The position numbers and the translations under genes were made by a program. A stretch of 64,000 nucleotides of DNA. It comes from Gammaproteobacteria bacterium. GTDB lineage: Bacteria > Pseudomonadota > Gammaproteobacteria > Burkholderiales > Burkholderiaceae_C. The stretch covers positions 1 through 64,000 of the forward strand of contig JAHIYE010000020.1 in NCBI GenBank assembly GCA_018815325.1, in the 5' to 3' direction. The notes beneath the pieces were generated by a model. That model was not told the origin of the DNA, searched no databases, and was given only the letters and a program-made list of their open reading frames with translations. Positions 58,584 to 64,000 of the stretch are shown here, piece by piece; the stretch's first letter is position 1, and each line of letters begins with the position of its first letter.

Positions 58584-60347
58584 ATGTTGAACACCAAATC
58601 GATGAGTATTTCCAGAAAAATGGGGCTGCTGATCAGCAGCGCCATTCTGGGCATCATCGTCCTGGCCGCCGTGCTCCTGTTCTCCGAACGGAAAATGATC
58701 ATGGAAGAGCGCCAGAACGGCGTGCAGCAGACCGTCGAACTGGCGTACGGCATCATTGCGCACTTCCATGATCTGGCTGGCAAGGGCAAGATGACCGAGG
58801 ACGAGGCCAAGCAGGCTGCCATGGCCAGCATCAGAACCTTGCGCTATAGCGGCTCAGAGTATTTCTGGATCAATGACATGCATCCCAAGATGGTGATGCA
58901 TGCGGTCAAGCCCGAGCTTGAGGGCAAGGACCTGACCGAGAACAAGGACCCCACGGGCAAGCATCTGTTTGTGGAATTCGTCAACACGGTCAAGGCCAAT
59001 GGTGCTGGCTTCGTTTTCTATCTCTGGCCCAAACCGGGCAGTGACAAGCCGGTGCAAAAGGTTTCCTATGTGAAGGGCTTTACACCCTGGGGCTGGATTG
59101 TCGGCTCCGGCGTTTACGTTGACAACGTGGACTCTACCGTGGCTCAACGTGCCATCGGTCTTTCCCTGGGTGCGCTGGCGCTGGCTGCCATTCTCTTGGT
59201 GATTGGGCTGGCAATTGCACGCAGCATGCTCAAGCAGCTCGGTGGCGAGCCGGCCTATGCCGTCGGCATCACGCGGCGCATGGCCGACGGTGACCTCAAT
59301 GTCGTGGTTGACCTCAAGAGTGGCGACAACAGCAGCTTGTTGTATGCCATCAAGGACATGCGCGACAGCTTCTCCAATATTGTGGGACGTGTGCGCCAGG
59401 GGTCGGAGGGCGTTGCCACCGCCTCGTCTGAAATTGCCCAGGGCAACCACGACCTGAGCTCGCGCACCGAGAACCAGGCCAGTGCCCTGGAAGAAACTGC
59501 TGCCTCAATGGAAGAGCTCAATTCCACCGTACAGAGAAATGCCGGCAATGCGGAGCAGGCCAACCAGCTGGCTTTGCGCGCCAGCACCGTGGCCGTGCAG
59601 GGCGGTGAGGTGGTGGGCCAGGTGGTCGAGACCATGAAAGGTATCAACGAGAGCTCGCGCAAGATCAACGACATCATCAGCGTGATTGATGGCATCGCTT
59701 TTCAGACCAACATCCTGGCGCTCAATGCAGCCGTGGAAGCGGCGCGTGCCGGCGAGCAGGGCCGCGGCTTTGCGGTTGTGGCTTCCGAGGTTCGCAGCCT
59801 GGCGGGCCGCAGTGCTGAAGCCGCGAAAGAGATCAAGAGCCTGATCGGCGCGAGTGTCGAGCGCGTGGAGCAGGGCACAACGCTGGTTGACCGTGCAGGT
59901 GAAACCATGACCGAGGTGGTGAGCTCCATCAAGCGCGTGACCGACCTCATGGGTGAGATCAGCGCGGCCAGCAGCGACCAGAGCCTGGGTGTGTCCCAGG
60001 TGGGCGAGGCCATCAAGCAGATGGACCAGGTGACTCAGCAAAATGCCGCGCTGGTGGAAGAAATGGCCGCTGCGGCCAGCAGCCTCAAGGCTCAGGCGCA
60101 GGAACTTGTGAGCACCGTGGCTGTCTTCAAGCTGAGTGAAGCTGACGAGCACCGTGCACGTGCAAGCACACGACCCGCTGCACCGGCCATGTCGCCGAAG
60201 CCTGCCGGCAAACTTGCAGCGCCACGTCCGCAGGCCGCCAGCCGGCCTGCAGCAGCACAGCCGGCCGCGAATGCTGCCAAGCCGGCGGCCAAGCCAGCCA
60301 AACCGACGGCATCGGCGACCGGCGAGGATGACTGGACCAGCTTCTAG
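58584..60347 (+). CDS. Methyl-accepting chemotaxis protein with single-CACHE sensor
   Basis: 587 residues. A first membrane helix (12-32) leads to a periplasmic sCACHE domain with [20 protein letters not shown] and [17 protein letters not shown]. The second helix (about 190-210) leads to a HAMP and then the receptor signalling domain with its invariant hairpin tip ([20 protein letters not shown]). The tail after 515 is Ala/Pro/Lys-rich and ends DDWTSF, resembling the C-terminal pentapeptide that tethers CheR/CheB. It is preceded by AAGGAAAA and a FliA-like promoter, and its stop overlaps that of the next, convergent gene. Confidence 0.93.
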   Translation: MLNTKSMSISRKMGLLISSAILGIIVLAAVLLFSERKMIMEERQNGVQQTVELAYGIIAHFHDLAGKGKMTEDEAKQAAMASIRTLRYSGSEYFWINDMHPKMVMHAVKPELEGKDLTENKDPTGKHLFVEFVNTVKANGAGFVFYLWPKPGSDKPVQKVSYVKGFTPWGWIVGSGVYVDNVDSTVAQRAIGLSLGALALAAILLVIGLAIARSMLKQLGGEPAYAVGITRRMADGDLNVVVDLKSGDNSSLLYAIKDMRDSFSNIVGRVRQGSEGVATASSEIAQGNHDLSSRTENQASALEETAASMEELNSTVQRNAGNAEQANQLALRASTVAVQGGEVVGQVVETMKGINESSRKINDIISVIDGIAFQTNILALNAAVEAARAGEQGRGFAVVASEVRSLAGRSAEAAKEIKSLIGASVERVEQGTTLVDRAGETMTEVVSSIKRVTDLMGEISAASSDQSLGVSQVGEAIKQMDQVTQQNAALVEEMAAAASSLKAQAQELVSTVAVFKLSEADEHRARASTRPAAPAMSPKPAGKLAAPRPQAASRPAAAQPAANAAKPAAKPAKPTASATGEDDWTSF

Positions 60348-62080
60348 GCGAGCACGTCCAGCGCCAGGGCCTCGGCGACCTTGATGCCGTCCACGCCCGC
60401 CGAGAGAATGCCGCCGGCGTAGCCGGCGCCCTCACCGGCCGGGTAGAGGCCACGCACATTGAGGCTTTGCAGGTCTTCGCCACGCGGGATGCGCAACGGT
60501 GACGAGGTGCGTGTTTCCACGCCCGTGAGCACAGCGTCCCGCATGTCGAAGCCCTTGATCTTTTTGCCAAAGGCCGGCAGTGCCTCGCGGATCGCCTCGA
60601 TCGCATAAGCCGGCAGCGCAGGGGACAGGCTGCCGAGTTTCACACCAGGTTTGTAGGAGGGCTGCACGCTGCCGAAGTCGGTGGAGGGCCGGTCGGCAAT
60701 GAAGTCGCCCACGAGCTGGCCTGGTGCTTCGTAGGTACCCCCGCCCAGCACATAGGCTTGCGACTCCAGCTGTCGCTGCAGCACGATGCCTGCCAGCGGG
60801 TGGGTTTGGGGGGGCTGCAATGCCGTCAGCTTCGCGGCTTCCTGGGCATACCGTGTGCCGGCCTCAACGCCAAAGGCAGCCTGCCAGTCGGCCAGGTTTT
60901 CTGGCCTGCCATCAGGGAAGTCGGGGGGCTCAATGCCCACCACAATGCCCGCATTGGCATTGCGCTCGTTGCGCGAGTACTGGCTCATGCCGTTGGTGAC
61001 CACGCGGCCGGGCTCCGAGGTGGCGGCGACCACAGTGCCGCCTGGGCACATGCAGAAGCTGTAGACAGCGCGGCCGTTCTTCGCATGGTGTACCAGTTTG
61101 TAGTCGGCCGCCCCCAGCAGCGAATTGCCCGCATGACGACCCCAGCGTGCGCGGTCGATCAGGCTTTGCGGGTGCTCGATGCGAAAGCCGATGGAGAAAG
61201 GTTTGGCGTGCATCTCGACACCGCGCTCGTACAGCCTGGCAAAGGTGTCGCGCGAGCTGTGGCCCAGCGCCATCACCACATGGGTGGCTGGCAGTTCGTA
61301 GGCAGTGTCTGTGTTGAGGTCCAGTACCGTCAGCCCTGTGAGCTGGCGACCGGCCGGTGTGTCATCAATTTGCACATCGGTCACACGCTGCTGGAAGCGG
61401 ATCTCGCCACCCAGCGCAATGATCTGCTCGCGCATGTGCTCCACCACCTTGACCAGCTTGAAGGTGCCAATGTGCGGATGCGCTTCCACCAGGATGTCTT
61501 CGGGTGCACCTGCCTGCACAAACTCGTTCATCACCTTGCGGCCCAGCAGGCGCGGGTCCTTGATCTGGCTGTAGAGCTTGCCGTCGGAAAACGTGCCAGC
61601 GCCGCCTTCACCAAACTGCACATTGGACTCGGGCTTCAACACCTGTTTGCGCCACAGGCCCCAGGTGTCCTTGGTGCGTTCGCGCACCTGTTTGCCGCGC
61701 TCAATCACGAGGGGCTTGAAACCCATCTGCGCCAGCAGCAGCGCCGCGAAGATGCCGCAGGGGCCGAAGCCCACCACCACCGGGCGTTCCTTCAGGCTGG
61801 CCGGTGCCTGTGCAACCGGGTGGTAGATCAGGTCGGGCGAGGGCTTGATATGCAGGTGGCCGGCGAACTTCTCCAGCAGGATGGCTTCAAGCTCGGGCGC
61901 GAGCTCTACATCGACGATGTAGACCTGCAGCAGGTCGGCCTTGCGCGCATCAAAGCTGCGCTTGTAGACGCTGAAGCCGGTGATCGCTTCGGTGGTGATG
62001 CCCAGCGTCTGGGCGATGAGATGTGGCAACGCGTCGGGCGCGTGCTCCAGCGGGAGTTTGAGTTCAGTGAGGCGGATCAT
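60344..62080 (-). CDS. FAD-dependent oxidoreductase of unknown function (COG2509-type)
   Basis: 578 residues. After an N-terminal domain of about 95 residues comes a dinucleotide motif [19 protein letters not shown]. Other conserved parts are [45 protein letters not shown] and [15 protein letters not shown] near the end. These are characteristic of a large, uncharacterised family of flavoproteins. It shares four bases with the end of the chemoreceptor gene and is alone on its strand. Confidence 0.85.
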   Translation of the reverse strand: MIRLTELKLPLEHAPDALPHLIAQTLGITTEAITGFSVYKRSFDARKADLLQVYIVDVELAPELEAILLEKFAGHLHIKPSPDLIYHPVAQAPASLKERPVVVGFGPCGIFAALLLAQMGFKPLVIERGKQVRERTKDTWGLWRKQVLKPESNVQFGEGGAGTFSDGKLYSQIKDPRLLGRKVMNEFVQAGAPEDILVEAHPHIGTFKLVKVVEHMREQIIALGGEIRFQQRVTDVQIDDTPAGRQLTGLTVLDLNTDTAYELPATHVVMALGHSSRDTFARLYERGVEMHAKPFSIGFRIEHPQSLIDRARWGRHAGNSLLGAADYKLVHHAKNGRAVYSFCMCPGGTVVAATSEPGRVVTNGMSQYSRNERNANAGIVVGIEPPDFPDGRPENLADWQAAFGVEAGTRYAQEAAKLTALQPPQTHPLAGIVLQRQLESQAYVLGGGTYEAPGQLVGDFIADRPSTDFGSVQPSYKPGVKLGSLSPALPAYAIEAIREALPAFGKKIKGFDMRDAVLTGVETRTSSPLRIPRGEDLQSLNVRGLYPAGEGAGYAGGILSAGVDGIKVAEALALDVLA

Positions 62081-62199
62081 GGCAATTCAGGGCTTGTATT
62101 GATCAAGCAGAAGAAGGGCGCAATGATACGCTGCCTCACATATGGGAGGCCAGCACGAAGCATCCGGCACGAACTCTGTGAAAAGGTCGCCGCAACTCC

Positions 62200-62223
62200 A
62201 TCGGGGGTGCTTGTGCCCCCGAT
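62200..62223 (-). terminator. GC-rich hairpin after the cysteine synthase gene
   Basis: Stem ATCGGGGG / CCCCCGAT with an eight-base loop, 7 bases past the stop of the gene. There is no T-run, so termination is only probable. Confidence 0.45.
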
Positions 62224-62230
62224 TCCTTGA

Positions 62231-63148
62231 TCAAACCGGCAGGAAGCCTTCCACGGACAAATAGCGTTCGCCCGTGTCGTAGTTGAAGCCCAGCACTTTG
62301 GCGCCGGCGGGCAGCTCGGGCAGTTTCTGTGCAATCGCCGCCAGCGTGGCGCCAGAGGAGATGCCGACCAGCATGCCTTCTTCGCGTGCGCAGCGCCGGG
62401 CCATCTCTCGGGCCGGTTCGGCGTCGACCTGGATCACGCCGTCGAGCAGGCTGGTGTCGAGGTTCTTCGGGATAAAGCCGGCACCGATGCCCTGGATCGG
62501 ATGCGGGGCAGGGGCGCCGCCCGAGATGACGGGCGAGGCCACGGGCTCGACCGCGAACACCTTGAGGTCGGGCCACTTGGCCTTGAGTACTTTGGCGCAG
62601 CCCGTGAGGTGACCGCCGGTGCCCACGCCGGTGATAAGGGCGTCCAGTCCGTCGGGGAAGTCCTTGACGATCTCCAGCGCGGTCGTGCGGGCGTGCACAT
62701 CCACATTGGCCGGGTTCTCGAACTGCTGCGGCATCCACGCGCCGGGCGTGGCGGCCACAAGTTCCTGGGCGCGGGCGATGGCACCCTTCATGCCTTTTTC
62801 GCGCGGCGTGAGGTCGAAGCTCGCGCCATAGGCCAGCATGAGGCGGCGACGCTCGACGGACATGCTGTCCGGCATGACGAGCACGAGTTTGTAGCCCTTC
62901 ACGGCCGCCACCATGGCCAGGCCGACTCCGGTGTTGCCCGAGGTGGGTTCGATGATGGTGCCGCCGGGTTTGAGCGTGCCGCTTTTCTCGGCGTCTTCCA
63001 CCATGGCCAGCGCGATGCGGTCCTTGATGGAGCCGCCCGGGTTGCCGCGTTCGGACTTGATCCAGACGTGGCGGTTGTCACCGAACAGGCGGTTGATGCG
63101 CACATGGGGCGTGTTGCCAATGGTGTGGAGGATGCTGTCTGCTTTCAT
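62231..63148 (-). CDS. Cysteine synthase (O-acetylserine sulfhydrylase)
   Basis: 305 residues, PLP-dependent beta-family. The PLP lysine is Lys42 in GGSIKDRIA, the substrate loop is TSGNTG at 69-74, the phosphate loop is [10 protein letters not shown] near 175, and the C-terminal [10 protein letters not shown] is present. It makes cysteine from O-acetylserine and sulfide. CysK and CysM types are hard to separate by eye; wording is closer to CysK. I use the ATG at 63148: the open frame upstream runs through rnpB and is not coding. Confidence 0.9.
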   Translation of the reverse strand: MKADSILHTIGNTPHVRINRLFGDNRHVWIKSERGNPGGSIKDRIALAMVEDAEKSGTLKPGGTIIEPTSGNTGVGLAMVAAVKGYKLVLVMPDSMSVERRRLMLAYGASFDLTPREKGMKGAIARAQELVAATPGAWMPQQFENPANVDVHARTTALEIVKDFPDGLDALITGVGTGGHLTGCAKVLKAKWPDLKVFAVEPVASPVISGGAPAPHPIQGIGAGFIPKNLDTSLLDGVIQVDAEPAREMARRCAREEGMLVGISSGATLAAIAQKLPELPAGAKVLGFNYDTGERYLSVEGFLPV

Positions 63149-63245
63149 GTCGGTCTCCTGTAGCTCGGGGCTTTTTAGATGGGTTTGGGTTCTATTGTGC
63201 CGGGCTTGTTCTGTCGTTGGGAACATAAGGATATGCCTGATCCGT

Positions 63246-63251
63246 GATAAT
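63246..63251 (+). promoter_or_regulatory. -10 element of the rnpB promoter
   Basis: GATAAT preceded by TG (CCGTGATAAT), six bases before the predicted RNA start. I could not settle on a -35. Confidence 0.45.
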
Positions 63252-63257
63252 GCGCGG

Positions 63258-63577
63258 GTGAAGCACGCCAGACCGTCGCTGGTGCAATCTGGGAAACCAG
63301 GCACTGGAGGAACGTCCGGACTGCATAGGGCAGCGTAGGAGGTAATACCTCTCCACCGTGAGGTGAGGATCAGAGCAACAGAGACGAGCCGGTTTAGTCC
63401 GGGTGAAACGGGCAATCTCTACGCGCAGCAATACCAAGTAGGCCAGCGTTGATGTGGCTCCGCAGAGCTGGCGGGTAGGTAGCACCGAGCCGGTGGGGTG
63501 ACTCCCGGCCCAGAGTAATGACGGTCACATCGGGGGCAACCCCGATGCACAGAATCCGGCTTATCGGCGCGCTTCAC
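63258..63577 (+). ncRNA. rnpB: RNase P RNA (M1 RNA)
   Basis: The conserved class A features are readable in order: GAGGAACGTCCGGACTGC near the start, GATCAGAGCAACAGAGA, CGGGTGAAACGG, and AGAATCCGGCTTATCGG near the end. The ends GTGAAGC and GCTTCAC pair as helix P1. The RNA is the catalytic part of the enzyme that trims tRNA 5' ends. Its exact ends are set from the P1 pairing, so they may be off by a few bases. Confidence 0.95.
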
Positions 63578-63615
63578 ACTTATTCCGGCCATGCGCTTGC
63601 GCGCGCGGCCCATGC

Positions 63616-64000
63616 TCAAAACCGCTCATGCGGCAGCAGGTAGCGCCACTGCCCCACGGGCAGCTGCAGCATCGAGACACGGCCGATACGGGTGCGCCGC
63701 ATGGACAGGATGCCCAGGTCGGCGCGTTCGCACAGATAGGCAATCAGCCCGGGGTGCGCGCCCTTGATGGCAAAGCGCAGCCGGCTCGTGCCCTCGCCGG
63801 TGCTGTTGAGGCTGACCTTGAAATTCGGCAGTGGCTGTTCACGGCTGCCTTTTAGCTGGCTGAGTCGCAGCAGGGTTTCCGGCGGCACCTCGCCCTGAAC
63901 TTCCACCATGAACTCCTGCTCCATCACGCCCTCGTCCTCGGTGAGCTTGCGTGCCACGCGCCAGTCCTGCGTGAAGACGAGCAGGCCGCTGGCCGCGGTT
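63616..64000 (-). CDS. rluF: 23S rRNA pseudouridine synthase, RsuA/RluF family, C-terminal part (gene continues past window)
   Basis: The frame is open to the right end of the window. The reading TSGLLVFTQ-like sequence AASGLLVFTQDWRVARKL is the motif following the catalytic Asp in the RsuA/RluBEF group, and the end IGRVSMLQLPVGQWRYLLP is also typical. The catalytic Asp lies outside the window. The exact member (RluF, RluE or RluB) is uncertain; RluF is preferred from the end of the protein. It converts a specific uridine of rRNA to pseudouridine. Confidence 0.8.
   Translation of the reverse strand, partial: TAASGLLVFTQDWRVARKLTEDEGVMEQEFMVEVQGEVPPETLLRLSQLKGSREQPLPNFKVSLNSTGEGTSRLRFAIKGAHPGLIAYLCERADLGILSMRRTRIGRVSMLQLPVGQWRYLLPHERF

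Noticed and set aside
63149-63415. N-terminal extension of cysteine synthase
   Set aside because: The extended frame lies over the rnpB gene; the family starts at [14 protein letters not shown].
1-64000. CRISPR arrays, tRNA or rRNA genes, prophage
   Set aside because: No regularly spaced repeats, no tRNA-like or rRNA-like sequence, and no phage structural or integrase genes were seen.

Overview
The window looks like chromosome of a high-GC betaproteobacterium, most likely a member of the Comamonadaceae (Burkholderiales). Evidence is the mix of gene families, strong GC-rich codon use, and several short dispersed repeats that I associate with this family. There are no tRNA or rRNA genes; the one clear RNA gene is rnpB near the right end.

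Layout. 0-1.3 kb: end of a phenylacetyl-CoA epoxygenase operon (paaD end, paaE). 1.4-6.8 kb: ordinary small genes (GST, DUF3096, PAP2 phosphatase, DUF3297, an RRM RNA-binding protein, an MFS transporter, DUF1499). 6.8-18.2 kb: a flavin monooxygenase and an alpha/beta hydrolase on the minus strand, divergent from an eight-gene plus-strand operon resembling the acyclic terpene utilization (atu) pathway: TetR regulator, SDR, carboxyltransferase, acyl-CoA dehydrogenase, enoyl-CoA hydratase, biotin carboxylase, a second acyl-CoA dehydrogenase and a thioesterase. 18.3-26.4 kb: a lower-GC minus-strand operon livKHMGF, amidase, N-carbamoyl amidohydrolase and XRE-cupin regulator. 26.9-35.3 kb: a second nitrogen-compound locus: a minus-strand operon (SnoaL-like, PuuE-like deacetylase, amidase, GntR) divergent from livK, livH and a single gene fusing LivM, LivG and LivF. 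35.3-36.9 kb: a pair of inverted repeats of about 225-275 bp enclosing one AT-rich gene for a HEPN-like protein. 37.1-46.8 kb: a third Liv-type transporter with a long-chain acyl-CoA ligase (minus), divergent from a split AtuA-like protein and an enoyl-CoA hydratase (plus). 46.8-64 kb: mostly housekeeping and signalling (thioesterase, Atm1-like ABC exporter, diguanylate cyclase, LysR, pyrC, GGDEF-EAL protein, htpX, a chemoreceptor, a flavoprotein, cysteine synthase, rnpB, pseudouridine synthase).

How the parts connect. The 6.8-18.2 kb and 37-46.8 kb clusters, 27 kb apart, are joined by one nearly identical inverted-repeat operator (9134-9167 and 44058-44087), each in a divergent promoter region. 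The simplest reading is a single TetR/AtuR-like regulon: Liv-type uptake, CoA activation, then a geranyl-CoA-carboxylase-type pathway for a branched acid, possibly fed by the monooxygenase/hydrolase pair. The two amidase loci form a second theme: three good sigma-54 (-24/-12) promoter matches lie upstream of their operons, which points to nitrogen-limitation control of amide or ureide scavenging. All functional assignments come from motif recognition and gene context; no database search was possible.
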